From Bin87 sp965220505 (GTDB taxonomy: Bacteria; Chloroflexota; Dehalococcoidia; Lucifugimonadales; UBA3495): a DNA stretch of 64,000 nucleotides. The stretch covers positions 310,001 through 374,000 of the forward strand of contig CBDCQE010000003.1 in the NCBI GenBank assembly GCA_965220505.1, written 5' to 3'. Shown here piece after piece: positions 25,084 through 34,298 of this stretch (positions are counted from its first letter, which is position 1; every line of letters starts with the position of its first letter). Both the position numbers and the translations under genes were made by a program. The notes under the pieces were generated by a model that saw only the letters and a program-made list of their open reading frames with translations, ran no database searches and was not told where the DNA came from.

Positions 25084-25923
25084 TTAGTGCACCAGAGAGA
25101 GCCGAACGACTTTAGCATCGCCGGACTCCACGATAGTCTCGTATCTTACGCCGGCCAGTGCCAAGTTTGATAACAATGCCCACCATCCCCGTGAAAATTC
25201 CTCAGATCTGCCGCGAGCATCAATCGCTACCAGATCACAATTGGACTGGCGATCCTGCGATCTAAGGATATGGACTATCACCGATGTGAAATTCAGCATA
25301 GCAGATATAGCATCGGGTCCGGTAGATTCAGTCAAGGCTTGAACCAAAACGTGACCGAAAGTGATCATGTAGTCTGTAGGTTCCTGATGATTCTCGATCA
25401 AGGCTTGCGAAAGCATTTGCACATCGGTTTCGTAGTGCAATTCTGGGTAATTGGCTACGGCGGCAACAAGCCTGTCGCGCATAAAATAGGCAAGGGCTAT
25501 CATCGAAGGACTATGGTCTACCCCATACAAGTCGATGCGGTCATATGCGAGATTATAATCAGCAGCCCAGTCCAGCAGAGCCCATGAAAAGATACCAGCT
25601 CCGCAACCCATATCTACGTGAGCTAGACGAGCAGAATTCTCGCGCTGAGATATCGGATCTCCCATTATTTCCCGATAGCGGCGGTAACGATAATGGGGTC
25701 GGTATGTCCCATTACGCCGGCCCCACTCTAGGTCTATACGCCGGCAGAACCAATCTGTGTGCTGAACGGCTTCTGCAAAACTCGCGCCAGTGCCTACTAC
25801 GTGGTCATGCCACTGCCCTGATGGCCAGGGTGCTATATTGTACTCGTTCATAATCGCATCCAAGACACCAAAATAAAGGTCCCGAATGCGCGGTGCCGTC
25901 TGCCCTTGAAATTCGCTTACCAT
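25084..25923 (-). CDS. Class I SAM-dependent methyltransferase-like protein
   Basis: A 279-residue protein with motif I HVDMGCGAGIFSWALLDWA, an acidic strand end at IDLYGVDHSPSMIALAYFM, and a beta-strand-rich C-terminus (VRYETIVESGDAKVVRLSL). The first 90 residues are an unusual Trp/Arg-rich region (WFCRRIDLEWGRRNG). The substrate is not recognisable. It is visibly AT-richer than its cobalamin neighbours and appears to have been acquired together with or near the AlkB gene, 17 bp downstream. Confidence 0.65.
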   Translation of the reverse strand: MVSEFQGQTAPRIRDLYFGVLDAIMNEYNIAPWPSGQWHDHVVGTGASFAEAVQHTDWFCRRIDLEWGRRNGTYRPHYRYRRYREIMGDPISQRENSARLAHVDMGCGAGIFSWALLDWAADYNLAYDRIDLYGVDHSPSMIALAYFMRDRLVAAVANYPELHYETDVQMLSQALIENHQEPTDYMITFGHVLVQALTESTGPDAISAMLNFTSVIVHILRSQDRQSNCDLVAIDARGRSEEFSRGWWALLSNLALAGVRYETIVESGDAKVVRLSLVH

Positions 25924-25959
25924 AACCTACCACTTTTGCACAGAATGACGCGACCAGCA

Positions 25960-26676
25960 CTACCGCCGGATGATAAGCAGGGAGAAGTAATCGAGGTCCT
26001 CGGCGGACAGTTCCTGAATGTTGCGGACCACGCGCTCGCTTTCGGTGGTGGCCCGGCGGACGTAGATGGTGCGGCCGGAAAGGCCCAGGCGTTCCAGGTT
26101 GGCCAGAGCGTCGAGCAGGGTCCGGTTGACCTTCATCAGGACGATGGTGTCGTAGAGGGCGATGGCCTCGCGCAGGTCGTCGATGCCGTATACGGCGGGC
26201 AGGATGGCCAGACGCTGGCCGTGGTGAACCAGTGGCGCCGCCGCCGATGCGGCCGCGGCCATGACCGAGGAGACACCGGGCACCACCTCCACCGAAAGGT
26301 GCGGGTATTCCTCCTGGATGGTTTCCAGCACGTAGGCGAAGGTACTGTACAGCATCGGGTCGCCTTCGGTGATGAAGGCCACGTCGCTGCCCGCCTCCAG
26401 GCGGGTGGCGAGTTCACGGGCGGCGCGTCGCCAGACCTCGCCGGCAGCATCCTCGTCATTGGTGGGGAACTTGGCGCGCACGACCTCCTGGCGGGACTCG
26501 TCGATGATGCCCTTGATAATGGTGTATGCATAGCTTTCCGAGCTGATGCCGGCCTGGGGCACCCAGATCACCGGTACCGACTGCAGGACCCGTTGCGCCT
26601 TCACGGTAAGCAGTTCCGGGTCGCCGGGACCGACGCCGACGCCGTAGAGGCGTCCAGGTTGAGAGGCCGTGGTCAT
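25960..26676 (-). CDS. cobI: Precorrin-2 / cobalt-precorrin-2 C20-methyltransferase
   Basis: A 238-residue tetrapyrrole methylase. LYGVGVGPGDPELLTVKAQR, FITEGDPMLYSTFAYVLE and VVPGVSSVMAAAASAAAPL are diagnostic of CobI/CbiL. The ATG at 26676 overlaps the cbiT stop (ATGA); a start 15 bases upstream is in frame but lacks this coupling. It is followed by the inserted methyltransferase and AlkB genes rather than by another cobalamin gene. Confidence 0.93.
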   Translation of the reverse strand: MTTASQPGRLYGVGVGPGDPELLTVKAQRVLQSVPVIWVPQAGISSESYAYTIIKGIIDESRQEVVRAKFPTNDEDAAGEVWRRAARELATRLEAGSDVAFITEGDPMLYSTFAYVLETIQEEYPHLSVEVVPGVSSVMAAAASAAAPLVHHGQRLAILPAVYGIDDLREAIALYDTIVLMKVNRTLLDALANLERLGLSGRTIYVRRATTESERVVRNIQELSAEDLDYFSLLIIRR

Positions 26677-27299
26677 TCCTGCTGTCCCCACACTATGAAC
26701 ACCGGGTTCATCGCTTCCAGCCGCAACGCGCCGTCGGGTAGCTCACGCCCACGGGCGGCGGAAACAACGGTCATCTCCGGCGACATCCCCGCGTCGCACA
26801 GTGTGCGGTAGGTTTTGCCGGCGCGCTCCATGGCGGCGAAATTGGCAACCACGCGGCCGCCGGGTTGCAAGCGACTGAGTACGGTGTCCAGTATGTCCGG
26901 CATGGCGGCACCGCCGCCGCCAATGAACACGGCGTCCGGATCCGGCAGATCGCGCAACGCGTCAGGAGCCGCGCCGATCACCACGGAGACGCGGCCGTCG
27001 CCGTATCGGGCCACGTTGTTGCGGAGCAGGTCCGCGCTGTCGGCGTCCTTGTCTATCGCGTAGACGCAGCCGGCGTGAGCGATGCGCGCCGCTTCCACGG
27101 CGACGGATCCGGTGCCGGCGCCGATGTCCCAGACCAAGTTGTCGGGGCGCAGTTGCAAGGCGTACAGGCTCACCGCCCGCACCTCGGACTTGGTGATCTG
27201 GCCCCGCACCGGACGGCGCTGCTCGAAGGCATCGTCGGACAGGCCCAGGGCCCGGCCGACGGTCTGCGCCGTTTCCACGGGGAGATCAGCCCTGACCAT
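26673..27299 (-). CDS. cbiT: Cobalt-precorrin-6B C15-methyltransferase (decarboxylating)
   Basis: A 208-residue Rossmann methyltransferase. GQITKSEVRAVSLYALQL is the CbiT/CobL C-terminal-domain signature, and DIGAGTGSVAVEAARI is the SAM site, with VFIGGGGAAMPDIL further on. It methylates C15 and removes the C12 acetate carboxyl. It overlaps cbiD by 14 bp. No CbiE (C5) partner is fused to it or found nearby. Confidence 0.92.
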   Translation of the reverse strand: MVRADLPVETAQTVGRALGLSDDAFEQRRPVRGQITKSEVRAVSLYALQLRPDNLVWDIGAGTGSVAVEAARIAHAGCVYAIDKDADSADLLRNNVARYGDGRVSVVIGAAPDALRDLPDPDAVFIGGGGAAMPDILDTVLSRLQPGGRVVANFAAMERAGKTYRTLCDAGMSPEMTVVSAARGRELPDGALRLEAMNPVFIVWGQQE

Positions 27300-28515
27300 C
27301 GGCCACTGCTGCCGAGGGGGACCGCATGGGTATGCCGTCTGGCGAGGTGCTCGCCGATCCGAGGAGGTTGCCCTCGAAGTCGAAGCACAGGGCGTCCACG
27401 ATGATCGCCTCGCCGCCGTCGCCCAGGTATTTCTGGGCCTCGGAGCAGACCATCTGGCACATCAGCGGGAATACTCCCATGACGTCATGCTCCTGGGCCA
27501 GTTCCTGGAAGTGTCGGCCGCTGGCCGCATCCGCCATTTCGGCCTGGAGTTCGGCCGAGGCGCCGCATTGACCGGCGAGACCGGCCAGGAAACCGCAATC
27601 GACCTGGTTCCCGGCGACATGGGTAACAAAGTAGCCCATGGCCATCTTGGAGAACTTGCCCACCATGCCCACGTGGGCCACGCGCTTGATGCCCTTGTTG
27701 ACGCAGCGTTTCATGGACGGACCGGAGAAGATGCCAGCCTCGATGTAGGCCATGTCCGGTAGATCCAACAGCTGGCGAGTGTATTCCTCGCTGCGCGTGC
27801 CGGTGGACAGCACCAGGTGGTCCAGCCCGTTGGCGGAGGCCACGTCGATGGCCAGGTGGACGCTGGCTCGCCAGGCTGCCGTGCTGAAGGGCTGCACTAC
27901 CCCGGTGCTTCCCAGGATGCTGATGCCGTTCAGGACGCCCAACCGGGCGTTGGTGGTCTGCTTGGCGATCTCCTCACCGTCCGGGACGGAGATGCGAGCG
28001 CGGACACCGGTATCTGCCGGCCAGCCACATTCCACCAGGCCCTCGGCCACGGCATCGGCCATCATGCGACGAGGCACTCGCGTAACGGCGGGCTCACCGA
28101 CCTCGATGCCGGTGCCAGGTCGCGTGACCGTGCCGACACCCGGGCCGCCGGTGATATGCAGGCCCTTGTTGCCGTCGGGCAGCCGCCAAACGCCCACGAC
28201 TATCTCCGCGCCGTGGGTAACATCGGGGTCGTCACCACCGTCCTTGATGGCCGAGCAGCGCACGCCTTCCTCAGGCTGCATCGCCCAACTGTTGTGCACC
28301 TTGAGGGTGGCCCGGCCCGTTCCCCCGGGCAATGGCACGGATACCTCGTCGGGAGCCTTGCCGGACAGCATCAGGATCACCGCCGCCTTGGCTGCTGCCG
28401 CCGCGGTGGTTCCGGTGGTGTAGCCGGTGCGCATGCCGCGCGGATCGCGCTTGGTCGGGCGCGAGTAGTCGCTTTCGGGACGCTGGGCGTCGCTATTTGG
28501 GGCGGGAATAGTCAT
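27286..28515 (-). CDS. cbiD: Cobalt-precorrin-5B C1-methyltransferase
   Basis: A 409-residue CbiD, specific to the anaerobic cobalamin route. RTGYTTGTTAAAAAKAA is its hallmark, with VTRPGTGIEVGEPAVT, ILGSTGVVQPFSTAAW and HVGMVGKFSKMAMGYFVTH also present. The ATG at 28515 is preferred; a GTG three codons upstream is in frame. It overlaps cbiT. Confidence 0.94.
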   Translation of the reverse strand: MTIPAPNSDAQRPESDYSRPTKRDPRGMRTGYTTGTTAAAAAKAAVILMLSGKAPDEVSVPLPGGTGRATLKVHNSWAMQPEEGVRCSAIKDGGDDPDVTHGAEIVVGVWRLPDGNKGLHITGGPGVGTVTRPGTGIEVGEPAVTRVPRRMMADAVAEGLVECGWPADTGVRARISVPDGEEIAKQTTNARLGVLNGISILGSTGVVQPFSTAAWRASVHLAIDVASANGLDHLVLSTGTRSEEYTRQLLDLPDMAYIEAGIFSGPSMKRCVNKGIKRVAHVGMVGKFSKMAMGYFVTHVAGNQVDCGFLAGLAGQCGASAELQAEMADAASGRHFQELAQEHDVMGVFPLMCQMVCSEAQKYLGDGGEAIIVDALCFDFEGNLLGSASTSPDGIPMRSPSAAVADGQG

Positions 28516-28566
28516 CGAGTCCACTGTATATGCTTGGCAGCCGCGGCGCGGAGGCGCAAGGATCGC

Positions 28567-29328
28567 CTAGCCTTGGTCCTGCAGCCGGCGCACCAACTCA
28601 CGCAGGCGTTCATTCTCGGCCGTCAAGGCAGCCTGCTGAGCCTCGTGCGCAGCCCTCTCCGCGGCCATGGCCGCCTGTGCCTGCCGCCAGTTTTCCAGGT
28701 ATCTGCGCTCTATAGGATCGTAAAATCGAGGCCAGCCTTCGTCCCAACTCAGGAACAGTCCTAACAACTCGCTGTAACCCTTCAGAATACCGTCGGGTTC
28801 GGTGGTAAGTTCAACGGCCCGATACGAGCCATCGCGCAGGACGCCACCGGATAGCGGCTCCCCGTGGTGATTGCCGCCGCTGGGGTCGAACCGCCAGTAC
28901 TCCGGAATGCCGATGGACGCGTACACGCCTGGCTTGACCCGGGTATCCTCGGAGCCGGTGCTCCCCGATCCCACTTCCAGGGCCAGATCAGGTGGCTTGC
29001 CCGCCTCCCAGGGGAGATACAGCAAGCGGCGGCGGATGGCCATCTGGTCGACGCCAAAAGCCAGGTAGATGTCGGGCTGGCGGCGCACGTTCAGGTTGGC
29101 CGGGTCGTAGCACAGGATGGTGTTGCTGCTGAGGAACACATCAGGACGGTTCCAGAAGTCGGTGAAGCGGCTGGAGAGAATGCCGAGGATTTCCTGTACG
29201 ACCAGTTCCTGTTCCATGGCGTCCGGCATCGGCTCCGGGTCATCTGGATTGTAGTCCAGCGCGGCGTAGTCAATCTCGCCCTGCCGAACGTAGGGCAGCA
29301 TGGTGAATGTTGACGCCGTTGTGGTCAT
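28567..29328 (-). CDS. Uma2-family restriction-endonuclease-like protein
   Basis: A 253-residue DUF820/Uma2 protein, a PD-(D/E)XK-fold family. NVRRQPDIYLAFGVD, PDLALEVGSGSTGSEDTRVKPGVYASIGIPEYW carries the family's Glu-x-Lys-like core (E...K) and the G[IV]PEYW signature. The last 45 residues are a coiled coil (AAMAAERAAHEAQQAALTAE). The biological role of the family is unknown, and members are often lineage-expanded. It sits between cbiX and cbiD in the cobalamin operon on the same strand, without an obvious link to it. Confidence 0.85.
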   Translation of the reverse strand: MTTTASTFTMLPYVRQGEIDYAALDYNPDDPEPMPDAMEQELVVQEILGILSSRFTDFWNRPDVFLSSNTILCYDPANLNVRRQPDIYLAFGVDQMAIRRRLLYLPWEAGKPPDLALEVGSGSTGSEDTRVKPGVYASIGIPEYWRFDPSGGNHHGEPLSGGVLRDGSYRAVELTTEPDGILKGYSELLGLFLSWDEGWPRFYDPIERRYLENWRQAQAAMAAERAAHEAQQAALTAENERLRELVRRLQDQG

Positions 29329-29384
29329 GGCAAACGTTCCCCGGTCTGGTAGTGATGCCAGTATGATGGTATCACACCCTGATC

Positions 29385-30275
29385 TCAGGCCGCCCTCGCT
29401 TGGGCTTCGCGGACCCGGTCGCGGGCCACCGAGACCAGCCGGTCGTCCACCCCTAGAGGCGGCGCGACGGACATGGGGACATCGGGATAGGATTCCTGGA
29501 GCTGGCGCATGGTTCCCAACACGTTGCGTCGCAGGATCATCCCGGGGAAGAAAACGTAGGGAACGCAGATGATGCTGCTCGCCCCTCGTTTGTTGACCAG
29601 TTCGGCGGCAGCGTGCTCCATGGTCGGATCGCCGTAGTGGGACTGGGCCACCTCAACCGCGTACCTGTCCCCCAGGTCGCGCTCGACCCAGCTGCCCAGT
29701 TCCTTCAGCCACAGGCAATCATCGTATCGGGTCTGGGTGCCGGCTTTGACCAGCAATATGCCCACCGGACCGCCGTCGGCCGGCTCGCGCACCGCCTGGG
29801 GCAGGGCGGCGACGCGTTCGCGCACCAACTCTGCGATGCGGACGTCCGCGCCCAGACCATCGGCCAGCCGGACTTCGACGCCGGGCGCTTTCGCCGCGAT
29901 GTCTTCCAGAACCTCGTCCATTTCCAGGGTGGCGTGCTTCCCGTTGCCCAGCAGATAGGGTGCGATCACCACACGGCTCAGCCCTGCGTCGGCCAGGATG
30001 GAAACGGCTTCGGGCGGATGGGGTGGCAGGAACTCCAGGCAGGACACGATGACCTGCTCTGCGTCATCTCCCAGCGAATCGGTCAGACGGCGGGCCGCTT
30101 CGCGCAACCCCACCGGCGTGTTGGGGCAACCCAGGCACCAGGCCGGGAACCGGGGTCCGTCAGCCGCCCAGGCGCAGGAACACTCGTCGCGACTGGCGCC
30201 CCGCTGGCTGCCGTGGCACAGCAGCACCACGCCCCAGCCTCCGGATCCGTTGTTGGTATGGTCGGCGTCGGGCAT
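29385..30275 (-). CDS. cbiX: CbiX-type sirohydrochlorin cobaltochelatase
   Basis: A 296-residue chelatase with two CbiX halves. The first has VVLLCHGSQRGASRDE (metal-binding His), VIVSCLEFLPPHPPEAV and VVIAPYLLGNGKHATLEM. The second has VGILLVKAGTQTRYDD and SIICVPYVFFPGMIL. It inserts cobalt into sirohydrochlorin at the start of the anaerobic pathway. An N-terminal Cys-rich insert (CSCAWAADGPRFPAWCLGC) has four cysteines and could bind metal or a cluster. cbiC ends 6 bp upstream. Confidence 0.85.
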   Translation of the reverse strand: MPDADHTNNGSGGWGVVLLCHGSQRGASRDECSCAWAADGPRFPAWCLGCPNTPVGLREAARRLTDSLGDDAEQVIVSCLEFLPPHPPEAVSILADAGLSRVVIAPYLLGNGKHATLEMDEVLEDIAAKAPGVEVRLADGLGADVRIAELVRERVAALPQAVREPADGGPVGILLVKAGTQTRYDDCLWLKELGSWVERDLGDRYAVEVAQSHYGDPTMEHAAAELVNKRGASSIICVPYVFFPGMILRRNVLGTMRQLQESYPDVPMSVAPPLGVDDRLVSVARDRVREAQARAA

Positions 30276-30281
30276 AGCGGC

Positions 30282-30929
30282 TCAGTCCTCCAGCAGGTCC
30301 AGCAGGGCGTTCACGGTGGCAGCAGCGGCAGAGCTCCCCCCGCGTCGTCCCAGGATGGTGATGTGCGGCACTTTTCTTGCAGCCAGTTCGGCCTTGGATT
30401 CAGGGCAAGCCACGAAGCCCACGGGCATCCCGATCACCACGGCGGGCGACACCTGGCCGGCATCGATCAGGTCCAGCAACGCGAGAAGGGCCGTGGGGGC
30501 GTTTCCGATGGCCAGCACGGCTCCGTCCATTTGCGGGGCCAACTCACGCACGGCGGCGACGCTGCGGGTGGTGCCCTCGCGGCGGGCGCGCTCGGCGACC
30601 TCCGGCGCGTCGATGAGGCACGCGGTTTCCACCCCGCGGCGGGTCAGCGCAGCCCGAGAGATGCCCACCTGAACCATGCGCACGTCGGTGACGACACGGC
30701 CAACGTCTCGCAGAGAAGCCAGCGCCGCGTCTACGGCGCCGTCGCTGAAGCGCACATCGGCGGCGATGTCTGGGTCTCCTTCGGCGCGGACGATGCGGTG
30801 CAGCACGTAACGTTCCGCTTCCGGAAGGCTTGATGCGACAGAGTCCCCTTGCAGGCTGTCGGCCACCATGACCAGGCTCTGGCGGTCGATCTCCTCCGGG
30901 AGCAGGGCGTATTTTTCAACGAGGGTCAT
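30282..30929 (-). CDS. cbiC: Precorrin-8X / cobalt-precorrin-8 methylmutase
   Basis: A 215-residue methylmutase that moves a methyl group from C11 to C12. YVLHRIVRAEGDPDIAADV carries the His-Arg pattern, then TDVRMVQVGIS, AIGNAPTALLALLDLI and VVIGMPVGFVACPESKAELA. The ATG at 30929 gives the family's normal length; the frame is open to 30995. It is the first cobalamin gene of the operon. No cobalamin riboswitch was recognised in the upstream 130 bases. Confidence 0.92.
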   Translation of the reverse strand: MTLVEKYALLPEEIDRQSLVMVADSLQGDSVASSLPEAERYVLHRIVRAEGDPDIAADVRFSDGAVDAALASLRDVGRVVTDVRMVQVGISRAALTRRGVETACLIDAPEVAERARREGTTRSVAAVRELAPQMDGAVLAIGNAPTALLALLDLIDAGQVSPAVVIGMPVGFVACPESKAELAARKVPHITILGRRGGSSAAAATVNALLDLLED

Positions 30930-31060
30930 TAGGCTAGGCACCTTGAGGGTTTCTATCGACAGGCTATCGCGCCTGATCGCGATGCCCCATGGCAACCGTG
31001 AGGATCTTACCGATCACAAGGGCGTGGAGTTGACGCTCTGTAACCTGATCGTTGAGTGAA

Positions 31061-31417
31061 TTAGCGATAGACCGCTACGTTGATTAGTCGGTGATTGACC
31101 GGATCCACGCCCAAGCGTAACCCCTGCAAGGTGTCGCTGCCCAATAGTTTCGGACAATTATCCTCGCCGAACACGAAAAGGCGGGTCAGGTCTTCCCCGT
31201 TGTAGTGGATGCGAACTTCTCCCAATTCCACTGTCGTTTGTGTGCCGTCGGCCAAGTCGGCAAGGAGTCGCGGAAATGTGGGAACCCAGCCCAGATCCCT
31301 CAGCAATTTGCCGGGAAGCTGGCTATAAGAAGCTCCGGTATCGACCCGCATATCTATGTGCCGCAGGTCTGAGCCGTCCGCTGCCCAAACTCCAAGTATT
31401 GCGCGTACCTCGCCCAT
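31061..31417 (-). CDS. Retropepsin-like single-domain aspartic protease
   Basis: A 118-residue clan AA protein with the active-site motif MRVDTGASYSQLP near residue 28, the flap-like middle, and LLGSDTLQGLRLGVDP near the C-terminus, as in bacterial gag-protease-like proteins. Such proteins would dimerise like retroviral proteases. There is no signal or membrane segment. It begins 9 bases after the leuS stop on the same strand and may be read through from leuS. Substrates are unknown. Confidence 0.85.
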   Translation of the reverse strand: MGEVRAILGVWAADGSDLRHIDMRVDTGASYSQLPGKLLRDLGWVPTFPRLLADLADGTQTTVELGEVRIHYNGEDLTRLFVFGEDNCPKLLGSDTLQGLRLGVDPVNHRLINVAVYR

Positions 31418-31426
31418 GTTGACTAC

Positions 31427-33904
31427 CTACCCCACCACCACGTTCACCAGGCGGCCGGGGACGTACACCACGTTGCGCACCGTCTTGCCGTCGATGTGGG
31501 TCCGGATTCGCGGACTCTCCAAGGCGCGTTCGCGAGCGTCGTCATCGTCGATGCTGGCGGGTACCGTGATCCGATCGCGCAGCCGGCCGTTGACCTGCAC
31601 CACCAGGGTGAGCTCGTCTTCGGCAGCGAGTTCGTCGTCCCAACCGGGGAAGGGCTGCTGGTGGACACTGTAGCCGTGGCCGCTCTTTTCCCACCACTCT
31701 TCCGCAACGTGGGGCGCGATGGGGGCGAGCATGAGCAGGAACTTCTCGATACAGTCGCGCCAGTTGGTGCTGTCCACCGAGCCGTCGTTCCACACCCGGC
31801 TCAGGTGGTTCACCAACTCCATCAGCGAGGCGATGGTGGTGTTGAATTTGAACTTGTCTAGGTCTTCGTAGCACTTGCGAATGGTCTGGTGCAGTATGCG
31901 CTGGGTTTCGCGCACCGTCGCGGCGTCGGTGGCGCTGTCGTCCAGATGCGAGGCATCGTGTTCCACCAGGCTCCAGGCGCGATTGAGCCAGCGCACGACA
32001 CCGTTGATGCCTTCATCGCTCCACGGGCCGCCCTGGTCCCAGGGCCCGATGAACATGAGGAAGCAGCGCACGGCGTCAGCGCCTACCTGGCCGACCACGT
32101 CGTCGGGGTTGACCACGTTGCCGCGGCTCTTGCTCATCTTCTCGTGGTCGCTGCCGAGGATGACCCCCTGGTTGAACAGGCGCAGGAACGGCTCGTCGAT
32201 GTTGAGCATGCCCATGTCCCGCAGCGACTTGATGAAAAACCGACTGTAGAGCAGGTGCATCACCGCGTGCTCGGCGCCGCCGGTGTACTGCTGGACGGGC
32301 ATCCAGTCGCCGGCCACGCCGGGCTCGTAGGGCCCGTCACCGTACTGCGGGGTGCAGTAGCGGAGCATGTACCACGACGAGTCCATGAAGGTGTCCATGG
32401 TGTCGGTTTCACGACGACCCGGTCCGTCGCAATTCGGGCAGACCGTGTTCACGAAGGTCTCGTTGATAGCCAGCGGCGATTCGCCGGTGGGCCTGAACTC
32501 CGCGTCCTCGGGCAGCAGTACGGGCAAGTCCGCTTCGGGGACTGGTTGTACGCCACATTCGTCGCAATAGATCATGGGAATGGGCGTGCCCCAGTAGCGC
32601 TGTCGGGAAATCAGCCAGTCGCGGAGGCGGTAGGTTACCGCGCGGCGGCCCCAGCCCCGTCGTTCCACGTCATTGGCGATGGCCTCCATTCCCTCTTCGT
32701 TGGTCATGCCCTCGTACGCGCCGGAATCGGTCATGAATCCATCACCGATGAAGGCTTCCTCGGGCGGGCTTCCGTCCCAGGTTATGGGAGCGATCACGGT
32801 GCGGATGGGCAAGCGGTACTTGCGGGCGAAATCGAAGTCGCGGTGGTCGTGGGCCGGAACGCCCATCACCGCGCCGGTGCCGTAGGTGGTCAGGACATAA
32901 TCTGCCACGTAGATGGGCACCTTCTCGTTATTCAGGCGGTTGCGCGCATAGGCCCCGATGAAGACGCCGGTCTTCTCCCGCTCGGCCGAAAGCCGGTCGA
33001 TCTCGGAGGCGGCGCGGGCCTGATCGACGTAGGCTTCGACCTCCGCTCGTCGGCTTTCCGAGGTGAGCTTGGACACCAGGGGGTGCTCCGGCGCCAGCAC
33101 GAGGAACGTCACGCCGAATATGGTATCGATGCGCGTGGTGAAGGTGCGAATCTCCCGTTCTTCGATATTGTAGTCGGAGATGTCGAACCCGATGTCCACG
33201 CCCTCGCTGCGGCCGATCCAGTTTCGCTGCATGGTGAGGATCTTGTCGGGCCACTCATCCAGCGTATCAAAGTCCAGCAGTTCGTCGGCGTAGTCGGTGA
33301 TGCGGAAGAACCACTGCTCGAAGTCGCGGCGGGTGATGGGCGTCTCGCACCGCTCACACTCGCCGTTGAGCACCTGCTCGTTGGCCAACACGGTCTGGCA
33401 CGACGGGCACCACACCACGGGCGCCTTCGCGCGGTAGGCCAGGCCCTGTTCGTACAACTTGATGAAGAACCACTGGTTCCAGCGGTAGTACTCCGGCAGA
33501 CAGCAGACCACTTCCCGGTCCCAGTCGTAAATCGCGCCGATGGAGCGCAGTTGCCGGCGCATGTTCTCCACATTGGACATGGTCCACTCGTAGGGGTGGA
33601 TGCCGCGGGATATGGCGGCGTTTTCCGCGGGCAGGCCGAAGGCGTCGAAGCCAATGGGGTGCAGCACGTTGTAGCCCTGCATCCGGCGGAACCGGGCGTG
33701 GGCGTCCGACGGCGCCATGGCGTACCAGTGGCCGATGTGCAGGTCACCGGACGGGTACGGGTACATGGTCATTTCGAACCATTTCGGGCGCGGGTCGTCG
33801 TCGTCCACGCGGTAGATCCCGTCCCGTTCCCACCGCTCCTGCCACTTGCGGTCGATCCCGACCGCGTCGAATCGGAGCTCAACTTGACGCTGGGCTGTGG
33901 TCAT
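31427..33904 (-). CDS. leuS: Leucine-tRNA ligase
   Basis: An 825-residue class I synthetase that charges tRNA-Leu. The HIGH motif is in MYPYPSGDLHIGHW, the zinc-binding and CP1 editing insert follow (YGTGAVMGVPAHDHRDF is the editing-site signature), KMSKS is present as EKMSKSRGN, and the anticodon-binding and C-terminal domains end at RLVNVVVG. Length and order are normal. No T-box leader was seen in the upstream 390 bases, which contain a palindromic repeat instead. Confidence 0.96.
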   Translation of the reverse strand: MTTAQRQVELRFDAVGIDRKWQERWERDGIYRVDDDDPRPKWFEMTMYPYPSGDLHIGHWYAMAPSDAHARFRRMQGYNVLHPIGFDAFGLPAENAAISRGIHPYEWTMSNVENMRRQLRSIGAIYDWDREVVCCLPEYYRWNQWFFIKLYEQGLAYRAKAPVVWCPSCQTVLANEQVLNGECERCETPITRRDFEQWFFRITDYADELLDFDTLDEWPDKILTMQRNWIGRSEGVDIGFDISDYNIEEREIRTFTTRIDTIFGVTFLVLAPEHPLVSKLTSESRRAEVEAYVDQARAASEIDRLSAEREKTGVFIGAYARNRLNNEKVPIYVADYVLTTYGTGAVMGVPAHDHRDFDFARKYRLPIRTVIAPITWDGSPPEEAFIGDGFMTDSGAYEGMTNEEGMEAIANDVERRGWGRRAVTYRLRDWLISRQRYWGTPIPMIYCDECGVQPVPEADLPVLLPEDAEFRPTGESPLAINETFVNTVCPNCDGPGRRETDTMDTFMDSSWYMLRYCTPQYGDGPYEPGVAGDWMPVQQYTGGAEHAVMHLLYSRFFIKSLRDMGMLNIDEPFLRLFNQGVILGSDHEKMSKSRGNVVNPDDVVGQVGADAVRCFLMFIGPWDQGGPWSDEGINGVVRWLNRAWSLVEHDASHLDDSATDAATVRETQRILHQTIRKCYEDLDKFKFNTTIASLMELVNHLSRVWNDGSVDSTNWRDCIEKFLLMLAPIAPHVAEEWWEKSGHGYSVHQQPFPGWDDELAAEDELTLVVQVNGRLRDRITVPASIDDDDARERALESPRIRTHIDGKTVRNVVYVPGRLVNVVVG

Positions 33905-34094
33905 AAAAAGGCAACCCTCAACAACGTGGGCGCGGGCGGCAGCGGCGATTGCGCCCAGAAAACGTACGTCTGGCGACCCTCAATATAGCACAGGCATATT
34001 CGGGACACCGCAGCGTCCTACAGTATACCACCCGGACGGCAGAGCCGACTGTCCGGCGTCCGATAGCCCGGCCAGAGGCCAGGCATCAGCGCCC

Positions 34095-34234
34095 ACCCGG
34101 TTTGCGGCGGGGCAACGTCAGAAGCAGGATTTACGGGATTTTATGATTTGGCAGGATTGGGAGATCTTCATCTCAGAACGGTTCCAATCCTGATAATCCC
34201 CAAATCTTGAAAATCCTGCTTCTGACGATTTGCG
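34095..34234. repeat. Palindromic intergenic repeat upstream of leuS
   Basis: CGTCAGAAGCAGGATTT (34116-34132) and AAATCCTGCTTCTGACG (34211-34227) are perfect 17-base arms; the flanks ACCCGGTTTGCGG and CGATTTGCG extend them, and GGCAGGATTGG and CCAATCCTG form an inner pair. It is the uninterrupted form of the outer element at 9235-9459. The remainder of the 394-base gap (33905-34094) shows no gene. Confidence 0.8.
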
Positions 34235-34298
34235 GAGATGGGCACGGGCGAGCGAGCGGGACCGACCGCACCCACACGCCCAGTCCGGCGTGTTTCCG

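Noticed and set aside
30930..31060. Cobalamin riboswitch upstream of cbiC
   Set aside because: No B12-box consensus seen in the 130 bases before the operon.
31061..31460. Similarity of the leuS C-terminus (RLVNVVVG) and the retropepsin C-terminus (RLINVAVY), as a third 3'-end duplication
   Set aside because: Only about 14 of 24 bases match, and this ending is normal for retropepsins, so it was not counted with the two clear cases.
33905..34298. T-box riboswitch upstream of leuS
   Set aside because: No T-box core sequence or terminator was found; the region holds a palindromic repeat.
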